Below are positions 42,557 through 53,000 of a stretch of DNA of 64,000 bases, piece by piece (positions within the stretch are counted from its first letter, which is position 1; every line of letters begins with the position of its first letter). The notes under the pieces are model-generated. The model saw only the letters and a program-made list of their open reading frames with translations. It had not been told where the DNA came from and ran no database searches. The stretch is from Parabacteroides sp. PF5-9. GTDB lineage: Bacteria > Bacteroidota > Bacteroidia > Bacteroidales > Tannerellaceae. The translations under genes were made by a program, and so were the position numbers. Location: contig NZ_JARXWG010000009.1 in NCBI RefSeq assembly GCF_029893105.1, forward strand, positions 1 through 64,000. Direction: 5' to 3'.

Positions 42557-43159
42557 ATGAAGCATAAGGTTTTAATGACCGTGATATTGTCTATGTGTGT
42601 ATCGACAGGTATGTGCCAGATGACGATCGGTTCGCACAATACGCCAGAGAAGGCGAACTTGCTGCAGATAGAAAATAGAGGTGGCCTCGGATTCTCGCGT
42701 GTAAAACTGGAGTCGCTGACGACTCTTGAACCATTCATTCCTCTGGTTGAGCAGACCGCTACCATTAAAAAGAATCATACAGGTCTTACGGTATACAACC
42801 TTTCGACAACAGGCGGTTTCAAACAAGGTATCTATACTTGGGATGGCGAACGATGGACGAAAGCCAAAGAGGGTGGTGGTAACGGATGGTTTTATATGCC
42901 ACCCTTCGATCTCCCACTCGACAAGAAAGGACAGACATACACGTATGACCTCTATGGCGAGTATGAAAGCCGGTTTGATATAAAAATGGGTACAGCGTAC
43001 AAAAAAAACGAACTGGATTATGCCGTAATACAATACAATAAGGATATCATAGAAGTCACAGGAATAGATGACAGTGGGGTGATGACGTATACAGTCAAAG
43101 ACGACGACCCGGATCCCACTTCATTTATGACAGTAATCTTTATTCCTAAAAATGAATAA
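42557..43159 (+). CDS. secreted small exoprotein, module copy 1 (A1)
   Basis: The 200-aa protein has a signal peptide (ending GMCQ), then a segment common in Bacteroidetes exoproteins: LLQIENRGGLGFSRVKLESL, then HTGLTVYNL and FKQGIYTWDGERW (about 28-105). The C-terminal half (about 110-200) is beta-rich and unique to this family and its paralogue at 44715. Both share the order PFDLPLDKKGQTYTYDLYGEY and a closing FMTVIFIP-type strand. No enzyme motif is seen. It is followed by the propeller-PKD gene after 10 bp. Function is unknown; a surface or adhesin role is likely. Confidence 0.7.
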   Translation: MKHKVLMTVILSMCVSTGMCQMTIGSHNTPEKANLLQIENRGGLGFSRVKLESLTTLEPFIPLVEQTATIKKNHTGLTVYNLSTTGGFKQGIYTWDGERWTKAKEGGGNGWFYMPPFDLPLDKKGQTYTYDLYGEYESRFDIKMGTAYKKNELDYAVIQYNKDIIEVTGIDDSGVMTYTVKDDDPDPTSFMTVIFIPKNE

Positions 43160-43169
43160 TAATTGATGT

Positions 43170-44666
43170 ATGAAAAAGATAGTAATAATAAGCAGTTTAC
43201 TCCTATTGACCAGTTTTTATAGTCATGCACAGAAAGAAACCTGGAACTGGACGTTCGGTAGTAAATCCGGACTGACTTTTAAGCCGGACAAATTGCGGAG
43301 CCATGCCGGTATAGGTTTGGATCAGACACCTAATGCCACCTTACACGATCTACCCGGTGCTTTTCTTACGCAAATGTCAAACCTCGAAGGTGTTTTCTCG
43401 ATATCCGACAAAGAGGGTGATCTGTTATTTTATTCCAATGGAATAAATATATGGAAAGCAGACGGCACAAAAATGATGGATAAAACAGGGCTACAGACTT
43501 TAGTGTTGGGAGGACATGATTCTTCTTCGCAATCGGGCATCGTAGTGCCCTATCCGGGCTCCAATAACAGATATATTTGTGTTGGATTGGGAGAGAAGAA
43601 AATGAATATTATGAATTATGTGATTGTGCAAGCGAACAGTCCTACGGATGTGTCGGTAATCAGTGACGTCGAAACCTTTTCCAATGCAGTCGGTCTATTA
43701 GGCGAAAGTATGACGGCTGTTAAGCATGCCAACGGACAAGACTGGTGGATCGTAGCTGTCGGCAAGCCTACCACATCAAGTGGTTTTGCTTACCTTAATG
43801 CTTGGCTGGTAACAGCGTCAGGTGTCGAACATTCCGCACCTAAAAAAAGTACCAATACGGTTTTTTTTGTGACTGCTAATACAGCCAATGGTTACTTAAA
43901 GTTTACGTTCGATGGCAAATATTTTGTCTATCCAACCTATGACCAAAAATATTTTATTTTCGGTGAATTTGATAATGCAACAGGTGATTTTTTCAATATA
44001 CGGAATATTCCGGGACAAATGTACGGAGCAGAGTTTTCACCCGATCAGAAATATCTGTATCTAACGGCGACAAGCAACAGTTCATCTTTCCCGAATGGCT
44101 TATATATTTACGATTTTGAAGAGTTGAAAAATGATGTTTCTACCTCCCATTTTAAATATATTAGTATACCACGGCCGGGTGCGTTGCAATTGGATCCCTT
44201 TGGCCGTATTTGGGCAGGGTATAGTGTCAACCGGGATATGGTTTTGATAGATAACCCGGATCATCCGGAGAGTCTGAGAATATATAGATTGGAGAATTTT
44301 TTATTACAAAATTCGAATTTCGGTTTACCCTCTTTTTCGGCTTCATGGTTTTACATGCCAATCAAAGGATCAACCGGTTTTTGTGTAAAAGAGAGCCAAA
44401 CCTATACGTTTAAAGTCAGTAAGGGGGCGGCTGCTCTCGAACTGTCGCATACCGAATGGGACTTTGGTGACGGAAGTGCTGCTATTACAGATAAGACATT
44501 CGGAGAACAAACACAGAGCCATACATATAATAAACCGGGAACCTATACTATAACGGTACGGGCTTTTCTGCAAAGTGATGGCTCGGAAGCATACCACGAC
44601 GTGCTTAAAGTGACCGTATATCCTTGTGTGATACCGGTGAATCCGAATGTACACTTATATCATTGA
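43170..44666 (+). CDS. secreted propeller-PKD protein, module copy 1 (B1)
   Basis: The 498-aa protein has a signal peptide (ending SHAQ). ETWNWTFGSKSGLTF then opens a propeller-like region (about 22-390), with EGVFSISDKEGDLLFYSNGI, SSSQSGIVVPYPGS and AEFSPDQKYLYLT blades. The opening resembles that of large T9SS and gliding-type exoproteins. A PKD domain follows (about 400-488) with WDFGDGS at about 430. Unlike those exoproteins it ends right after the PKD domain, with no obvious sorting tail. It is strongly similar to the protein at 45454 along its whole length. Confidence 0.75.
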   Translation: MKKIVIISSLLLLTSFYSHAQKETWNWTFGSKSGLTFKPDKLRSHAGIGLDQTPNATLHDLPGAFLTQMSNLEGVFSISDKEGDLLFYSNGINIWKADGTKMMDKTGLQTLVLGGHDSSSQSGIVVPYPGSNNRYICVGLGEKKMNIMNYVIVQANSPTDVSVISDVETFSNAVGLLGESMTAVKHANGQDWWIVAVGKPTTSSGFAYLNAWLVTASGVEHSAPKKSTNTVFFVTANTANGYLKFTFDGKYFVYPTYDQKYFIFGEFDNATGDFFNIRNIPGQMYGAEFSPDQKYLYLTATSNSSSFPNGLYIYDFEELKNDVSTSHFKYISIPRPGALQLDPFGRIWAGYSVNRDMVLIDNPDHPESLRIYRLENFLLQNSNFGLPSFSASWFYMPIKGSTGFCVKESQTYTFKVSKGAAALELSHTEWDFGDGSAAITDKTFGEQTQSHTYNKPGTYTITVRAFLQSDGSEAYHDVLKVTVYPCVIPVNPNVHLYH

Positions 44667-44714
44667 GCGTTGAATTGTAATTATCCAAAAGTAGAATTGA
44701 AATTAAATTAAAAT

Positions 44715-45434
44715 ATGAAACGAATACAATTCGTATTACTACTCGTTGTTATCGCCGGAACTGTTCCGGCATGGGGGCAGGTCACTGTAGGATCAGGAAT
44801 CGAACCGGAAAGAGCTGCTTTGCTGGAATTAAAAACTCAGGCTCCGGATGTGAATAATGTGACCTCAAAAAAAGGAGGACTGGGGCTTTCCCGTGTCTCT
44901 TTAGTGTCGATAATGACCTTAGAACCTTTTATCTCGACCTCCGATGTCGACTGGATCAACAATGACGTCACTAAAATAAAGGAGAAACATGCCGGATTGG
45001 TCGTGTATAACTTGACTACGACCAACGGTTTCAAGAAAGGGGTATATGTCTGGAATGGCACCAAATGGACGCCGATAAGTGGTGGAACCGGTGGCGAAAA
45101 ACGATATTTCTATGTACCCTCGTTCAACATTCCATTGCCAACGCCAAGTTCCACAGAGCATATATTTGATCTGTATGCCGAATATAAAAAACAATTTACC
45201 AAGAGTGGCAATACCACATTCCTTAGTAACAATACTCAATTGACACGCATTCCCTCTCCCGAATCAGACGCCTTGTATGATCCTGCAGACTTAGACTACG
45301 TGATTACCTATTATGATGATCGGGTATTGCAAGTTACCGCTCTGACAGACGATGGCAAAATGAAATATAAAGTATTGTCGCAGTCAACATCGTCTGCCTC
45401 TTTTCTGAATGTGGTGTTTGTGGTGAAAGAATAA
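44715..45434 (+). CDS. secreted small exoprotein, module copy 2 (A2)
   Basis: The 239-aa paralogue of the protein at 42557 has a signal peptide (ending AWGQ). It carries the same ALLELKTQ, GGLGLSRVSLVSIMTLEPF, HAGLVVYNL and FKKGVYVWNGTKW segments. A longer insert before GGLGLSRV and a longer central part (about 150-200) account for its extra 39 residues. It starts 48 bp after the B1 stop and ends 19 bp before B2. The function is unknown. Confidence 0.7.
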   Translation: MKRIQFVLLLVVIAGTVPAWGQVTVGSGIEPERAALLELKTQAPDVNNVTSKKGGLGLSRVSLVSIMTLEPFISTSDVDWINNDVTKIKEKHAGLVVYNLTTTNGFKKGVYVWNGTKWTPISGGTGGEKRYFYVPSFNIPLPTPSSTEHIFDLYAEYKKQFTKSGNTTFLSNNTQLTRIPSPESDALYDPADLDYVITYYDDRVLQVTALTDDGKMKYKVLSQSTSSASFLNVVFVVKE

Positions 45435-45453
45435 GATTAATAACGAATTGTAT

Positions 45454-46941
45454 ATGCAAATAAAAAGAATCATATATACCGGGTGTCTACTACTGTTCGT
45501 TTGGACAACGGGATTCGCACAGAAAGAAACCTGGAACTGGGTGTTTGGTGCGAATGCCGGACTGACCTTTAAATCAGAGCAATTGCGAAGTTTCAATGGA
45601 ACAGGTATGAACATACCGGATGCGATATTATCCGATTTACCCGGTACTTTTTCATCTTCCATGTCTAACCTGGAAGGAGTATTCTCAATATCTGACAAAG
45701 ATGGGAATCTATTGTTCTATTCCAATGGAATGGGAATATGGAAAGCAGACGGTACGAGTATATATGCCGCTCTGGGAGGACATAGTTCTTCGGCACAGTC
45801 AGGGATTGTAATACCTTATCCGGGGGATAATAACAAATATATCTGTGTCGGATTAGGCGAGAAGGCTGATAATAGGATGAATTATGTAATCGTGCAAGCA
45901 AACAGCCCCACGGATGTATCGGTCATTGGAAACCTGAAAACCTTTTCAGGGCATACAGGCCTTTTAGGCGAGAGTATGTCGGCCGTAAAGCATGCCAATG
46001 GAGAAGACTGGTGGATTGTGGCTCCCGGGAAGAGCACCCAGTTGGGTAGTACTGTATACATGAATGCCTGGCTATTAACAGCATCTGGAGTCGAAAATTC
46101 CGTTCCCCGAAAGACAACCAATACAGGACTTTATATATCAGCTAACAGTGCTAACGGTTACTTAAAGTTTACGCTCGATGGTAAATATTTTGTCTATCCA
46201 ACCTATAATCAGGATTTAATATATGGTGAATTCGATAATCAGACGGGTGAATTTTTGAACATACGGAGCATTGAGGGAGGAAGGTATGGTGCGGAGTTTT
46301 CGCCCAATCAAAAATATCTGTATTTAACATCGACGGATAATAATGATCCATATAATGGGCTGTTTGTTTGGGATTTTGAAGCTCTGTTGCAAGGCACGAC
46401 TACAACCCCCATCAAACAACTTCATTTGAATCTACCGGGGGCGTTGCAATTAGACCCTTTTGGACGTATTTGGGGAATATACCCAAGTGGGAGAGATATG
46501 TTTTTAATAGAAAATCCGAACGAACCAAATAGTCTAAAAGTGTATAAATTGATCGATTTTTTATTGCCTGGCACTATTGCCCGGTACGGTTTACCCTCTT
46601 TTTCGGCCTCCTGGTTTTATCTGCCAATCAAAGGAGCAGATGATTTTTGTATGCATGAGACACAAACATATACGTTTAAAGTAAGTAAAGGAACAGGATT
46701 CTACGAATTGTCGCATACCGAATGGGATTTTGGTGACGGTACAGTTGTTCTGGACACTAATTTCGGAGAGCAGACGCAAAGCCATACATACACCAAGCAA
46801 GGGAGCTACACCATTACCGTAAGATGTATCAAAACGGACGGTTCGGAAGCCACGAACCAGCGACAAAGGCTGAAAATAAGGGTAAAAAGCTGTCGTTTGC
46901 CGGTGAATCATAACATCTCAACCATGAGTATTGATGGTTGA
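45454..46941 (+). CDS. secreted propeller-PKD protein, module copy 2 (B2)
   Basis: From the ATG at 45454 (a TTG two codons upstream is not used) the protein has 495 residues, with a signal peptide (ending GFAQ). It shows the same layout as B1: KETWNWVFGANAGLTFKSE, EGVFSISDKDGNLLFYSNGM, SSAQSGIVIPYPGDNNKYIC, SFSASWFYLPIKG and a PKD domain with EWDFGDGT near residue 425. It stops shortly after the PKD domain, as B1 does. B1 and B2 differ throughout at a level suggesting an old duplication with retained function. Confidence 0.75.
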   Translation: MQIKRIIYTGCLLLFVWTTGFAQKETWNWVFGANAGLTFKSEQLRSFNGTGMNIPDAILSDLPGTFSSSMSNLEGVFSISDKDGNLLFYSNGMGIWKADGTSIYAALGGHSSSAQSGIVIPYPGDNNKYICVGLGEKADNRMNYVIVQANSPTDVSVIGNLKTFSGHTGLLGESMSAVKHANGEDWWIVAPGKSTQLGSTVYMNAWLLTASGVENSVPRKTTNTGLYISANSANGYLKFTLDGKYFVYPTYNQDLIYGEFDNQTGEFLNIRSIEGGRYGAEFSPNQKYLYLTSTDNNDPYNGLFVWDFEALLQGTTTTPIKQLHLNLPGALQLDPFGRIWGIYPSGRDMFLIENPNEPNSLKVYKLIDFLLPGTIARYGLPSFSASWFYLPIKGADDFCMHETQTYTFKVSKGTGFYELSHTEWDFGDGTVVLDTNFGEQTQSHTYTKQGSYTITVRCIKTDGSEATNQRQRLKIRVKSCRLPVNHNISTMSIDG

Positions 46942-46955
46942 TGTTTAAAGACTAA

Positions 46956-46997
46956 AAAAAAGGCTGTCCAATTTTACTTTTTTGGACAGCCTTTTTT
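46956..46997. terminator. bidirectional terminator between module genes and giant exoprotein
   Basis: AAAAAAGGCTGTCCA and TGGACAGCCTTTTTT form a 15-bp stem with A- and T-runs, between convergent genes. Confidence 0.92.
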
Positions 46998-47024
46998 ATG
47001 CTCCGGATTTATCCGGGAATGCGA

Positions 47025-50000
47025 CTAAACAATTACTTTAAAGACATATTCACCGATAACAACCATGTAGATCCCTTTTCGCATAGGAATGGAAGTTGTA
47101 CCTTGCGGTAACTCCTGTTTCACAATGAGTGCTCCGGGTATATCGTAAATCATCAGGTTATTTTGCTTGTTGTCCGTGAGATTATTCTCTATAATGATAC
47201 AGCCTGAATTTGAATAAACAGCTAATCCTTCCGGGATTTCTGCATTCCCAACAGTATTTGAAGTTACTCCGGTTATCGAAACCGAAATATTTTCCGTGAT
47301 CGTTTTTATGATGTATACTTTATCTCCATTAGGCAGGGTGTGATCTGGTGTGATCTCCTTTCCATTGGCTTTAAATACAAGATTTTCGATCGAATATCCA
47401 TCTAACGCAGAGATGGTCACGGTTAGTGAACTATTCTTTTTCACAGACACTTTCGTCGCCTGATCCATACGTATACCTTCAACCTCAGGGATAGTAACCG
47501 TATAATAAGTGGTTTGCGGAGGATTCACTTCTTGTTTATGACCAACTATAGTTAACGGAATGCTGTTGTCCATCAGGTTTTTATCCTCAACACCAGCTGT
47601 TGTAACTATCGCATGAAGTGTCATGTTCTCTTTTGGCTGTGTAATTCGGAAAGAAACAACTGTAGTCAACTTTTCGCCTTTAGTATCATCATACAGTTTA
47701 CTGGCCTCAATTGTTTGCACCTCTCCCAGATACAGTTCTTCTCCTCGAATATCTGTATAAAGTCCAATCTGAATACCCTTAAGATCCTTTATGGAGAAAG
47801 GAGAGTTGTTGATTACCTCAAGTAGAACGATGTTATTACTACCTTCGGTATTCATACTTAATAGATTAACTCCCAGATCAACTTTATTCAGATTGATTGA
47901 ACCGTTAATCTGATCACCACTACCGCTTCTAGTCTGTACATCTTGCTCAAAAGTAGGCGTGATAGTGTACGATATAGGCTCATAACCCAAATCATCAGAG
48001 ACTGTATAACTCACCCGAATCTTTTGAATATGGTTCGGAAGCATTGCTACAGCATCATTGAATACCTCAACTCCATTAAAATCAATCTTCACAGACTTAA
48101 CAGGCAGATACCCATCGTTGCCTAAGGTAAAGTCGATGTCTATATTAGCTCCAGGATAGATATCCTGAGAGATAACCTCTTTGGAGAGGAGAGAGACTTT
48201 ATTTTCATAAACAATCTCTTTCTCAAGAATGACGGCTGCTGAATGATCGGTAGACAATGCCGCAGCCACTTTTAGCGTTTTAGCATCAGCCATATAGGCA
48301 TCATATGAATGAATACGAGGAGTCGCTTCCGGTGCGGTTAATACTTTAACCGGCTGAGAACTATAGATCTGATTGTCTTTCAGTACGAGTTTAGCCGCAA
48401 ATAGAGCAGTCTCTATATTATTTTCGCCCGAGACCACTGCTTCGCTCCAAACAACAGAGACATCTGAAAGCGAAGATGCATTTTCTTTAGCTATTAATCG
48501 ATAATTTGCAGGAATTTTATTAGATAAACCGCTGAATCCGGAGATACCGGCAGGTTTTCCCTCTTTATCGACAATCGTCAGGTAAAGATCATCCTCGCCT
48601 AATTCGTTTTTAGTGATGTATGAAACGATGAAGCGGTTTTCTTTCCATGATTTAATGCGTGGACTATTCCCCTTGCCAAAAGAGAACATATTCGTTTGGT
48701 TATTCGGGAAAGGGGATACGCTAATCAAGATGACCTCTTTTTCAATAACTTCTTCGTCCGGAATATTGTTGTTTTCAGCCGAAGCTGTTTCGCGGTCTGT
48801 CACAATCAATACAGATCCGTCATTAGCCAAACTGACATAGTAGTGTCCCAACTGGTTTTGATCATTTACAGCCAATAAGGAAGTACTTTTGCTCCATTGT
48901 TCACTACTTTGATCGTAGCGTGACATCTTCAGATTCCCATTTATATACGAATTGCTCTCTTCTTCAGAAGATCCATCGGTATTCGGACGTTCTTCCAATA
49001 TACCACTGGTCCAGACAACAACTGCATTTCCATCGCTATCCATGGCTGTTTTAGGATTCAAATCGCTCAGATTATTATCCGACAGATTGGTTGGTGTTCC
49101 CCAGCTTCCATCTTTCTTAATGATCCCCATAACTTCAACAGCCGAAAACGCCTTTGATAAGTCTAATTCTCCATTGTTTGTTGAGATCGGTAACTCCTCA
49201 TAAGCAACAACTGCTGAATTGTCAAAAGAGGCTGCAGAGAAGTTATAAGCCGATCCTGCCGTATTTAGATCTATTGACGGTGTACCGGCTGCATATTCCT
49301 GTATCCTGTCATCATCATAATCTGTAGGCTCTTTGAGATTGTTATAAACCAAAGTTGTTCCTTTTGTAATGTATTGAGGATTTGCATTTGAAGAGATATC
49401 CTGAATAATGGTCATGCCCGATTCAGCCTTTGTCATAGGAATAGCAGTCTTTTGGTATATATCACCAATACGTGCAACCGTCTTAGTCTTGGCCGGTTTA
49501 AGCGGATTGGTGCTATTATTCGGATAATAGAATGTTTTGCCCCAGTCCGCCAAAATAGATTCTTCTTTTGTTGTCCAGAATAGACGTCGTGTTTCGCTCC
49601 ATAATTTAATGTATGCATATAAATGAGTCGCAAAACCTGCTTGTGTTTTCTTGGAATCATATAGTTCGAATATTGCCCGTTGTTGATGAGTACCTTTTCC
49701 TCCACCTTGTACGCCTACAGATTTTTCCCAAATCAAAAGATTTAGGTTAAGTCCGACTTTAGCATAGAATTCCAATGCCAACGTATTAGTCAACATGAGG
49801 TCAGCCTTAAAAGGAGTTCCTTTTTCAGAAGCTTTCTGAAGAATTAACTCTGTTGATAGTTCGCCTAAAATACCATAACCAAACACAACTCCCCACACTT
49901 TTAACGAATGATGAAATCCTGCCGATAATTCCACTTTAAGCCCAGCATCTACAAAATCAAATTCGGTCGCTCCTGTATTCGGATTAATAACTGCTTTTCC

Positions 50001-53000
50001 GGTCACAAAACCTTTAAAACCGGCAAATAAGCTGTTATTCAAGTATGTATTTGATCCCTGAGCACTTTCGCCATGTTTTACCTGACTATATATTTCGTTA
50101 AACATGGTCTCAAAATCGGCTCCTATCTCTGCAAGTTCCTGAATATCTCCTCCTGGAATAAAATTCTGGCTATAAATTCCTTTTATATAATATTCATTCC
50201 CGTTTCTTGTTATTTGTAAAGTAACCGGAAGAGCGGAAGGCATTGTAAGATCAAAATTTTGGAAAGGTTTTTTGAAGTCTCCACCGGCCTCTTTTCCTGC
50301 CTCACCCAAATCATCAACAGAAGTGCCGTTTGTACTCATAGGAAGCGCTAGAGCCGGATTTAAAGTATTGGATAATTCATTTGGAGCGGTTGCCGTATTA
50401 TTCAGCTTGGGTAGTCTTGTTAATATCGTACTACCTTTAGCCATGTAGATTGAAGAGGTTGATTGCTCTTTTACAAAACCATTAATGTCATACGTAATTT
50501 CAGCATAATCATACATAAACACATCGTTGCTTATGAATAGGCAACTTTTAGGTTTTATAGCCGATACGTTATCTCCTTTCAGTTCAAAATCATCTTTTGT
50601 GTATTTACCTGCACCATCGGTCAGACAAAGCGATACATTCAACAGGGCATCTTTTTCATAATCCGAATAACTCATTGTCGATTCGATCGAATTATTCAAT
50701 AAAGAAATTTTCTGACCACCTTGATTCAATTGTGCATCCACATGTTTATCTGCCCGCTCTTTACCTTTCAGAACAATACTAACATTATAGCGATCTGACT
50801 TTTTACTTTTTAATAACTGAGGAAGATAACCATCCGCCAAAATTTCCACATATTGGGTATAAGAAGAATTGTTGAATATGGAATGATTCTCATCAAAAGG
50901 AACTGCAAAATACCCGTCAGAGTTTGTATAAGAAGCCTCTGACTTTACTGTGTTGCCATCAAGTGTCACATAATTAATTGTGGCCTTAGTCGTAATTCGT
51001 TTTCCGGATTGATCCAACAAGCGTATTTGGAAATCCGGCTGAACTGTAAGGTCGTAATGGGTATTTGTCAATTCATCAAAAGCAGAAGAGAGTTTTAAGA
51101 AGCTACCTGATGATAACGGTTTTACGTTAGAGATCGTGGCATATACATTCCTATTCTGAATACCTTTTTCAACACCTCGTATAACAAGCGAACCTTTGAT
51201 TGTATCGGGTTCATATATGCATAAGTAGCCATCTTCACAAATCACTTTCTTTGTCACTTGTTGATCTTTTCCGTTGGTATATTCCAGAGATAATTCTTTT
51301 GTTGTATTATATCCGGAAATATGATAGACATATAGTTTATGTTGAAGATTTTCAAAACTATACCTGTATTGGATCGGGTCAACCTGTTCCCACTTCAGAT
51401 TAATAATATACTCTCCTCCTGTCAATGGATAGTCGATCCGGAATGTACTTATATTATTCAGTAAATGTCGATAGATAACCGAATCGGTATTGCTCAATTC
51501 CATTGTCGTTTTTCCCCAGGATGAAGGATAGGAGAGAGAAACAATTCTTGAAGGCCAATAATTTTTGATATAACTATAAAGTTCATCACTGTTATAAGGA
51601 TCTCCTAGCATTTTAGAGGCTAACTCTGAGCTTTGAATCTTTGTTTCATCCCAATTATCCTTAAATTCATTACTGTCCGGTGCTTTAAACCTTTTAGTTA
51701 AAACACCCTCGTCTTTTCTCTTTTTCCGGGTCGTTTGTGAATAGGTTGTTTCAAGTCCCGGAATCTTATTTTTTACTGTGACCAAAACTTCCGTATAATC
51801 ATACTCTGTTTCAGGTTCTGCCGGAGCGTAAGCTACCGTCATTATTCCTGTATGAGAAAGGCCTTCCGGAGTTAATGCTATTTTAAGCCATTCGGGGAGT
51901 CCTCCACTTTCAGGTTGCCAGCCATACTCAAGATCTTTCTTTTCACTTGTTATCAGTGAGGAACTCCAGTCAGTGACCACTCCCAAATCATTCACCGTAT
52001 TCGCTTTAAAAGCAGTAACTCTATATTCGATGGAATAATTCCCCTTTTTATCCAGACGATTGACCTCATAGGATAATGTGTCTTTTACCCCTGCCGTATA
52101 GAATGTAGGTATTGTACTACCTATCATTCGTATTTCAGGTTTTGCCGGGAACATGATATATACCGGATATTCTTTCGTGAGCGACAAACTCCCCCCTTCC
52201 AAACATTCCATGTCAATAGAAAGAATCACTTTGTAAACAGGATCATACTCTTTTTCCGCATTGAGTTTGGAATACTTTTTAGGCAATAACTCATCATCAA
52301 AAAACAACCTGTAATTCAGCGTGTCTAATCTCAGATTTCGATCCAATGTTTCCCGTTTTACTTCCTTGTCGGAACTATCATAGATGATGGCTTCGATATT
52401 GAAATCCCAGCCTAAAGAACCTGAAGGAAAGCCCATTAAATTATGATTGTATTTTATGGTAATAAACTCTTCCTCATACGAATGTTCTTGTGGTTCTGTT
52501 GTTAATTTAGGAAATAGCTGATCTGAAACGATAATTTGATATGTTTTAATCAACACATCATCCCGCGATTCTAACATCTGTTCTTCCCGCCTTCCTACTT
52601 CATCACTGGTGAATGTTATAGTGGCTATACCCGCACCAACAACAGTTAAGAGGCCTTCTTTATCAATCTTTAATACTCCCGGATCAGATGTAGACCAGAT
52701 TCCTCTCAATGTCGCATTTTCCGGAGTAATATTTGCTTTCAATTGATATTGAGGATAGGTACTATAAAGCCAAGTACCCTCTTTAAAGATAAAATTAGAC
52801 TCAGGCAAGCCAGTCACCTCAATCTGATCAATAAACGTATAGTTGGCTAATTCGGTTGAAACAGTAAAAGAGGCGTAAGCACCATACGGATAAATATATT
52901 CAGCATGTGTTTTATCCTCTGTCCACACCATTATTTCGGCAAAGACCGTACTATCCTTTCCACTCATGTTAGCCGGAACGTCAAACTTAAAAGTCAGTTC

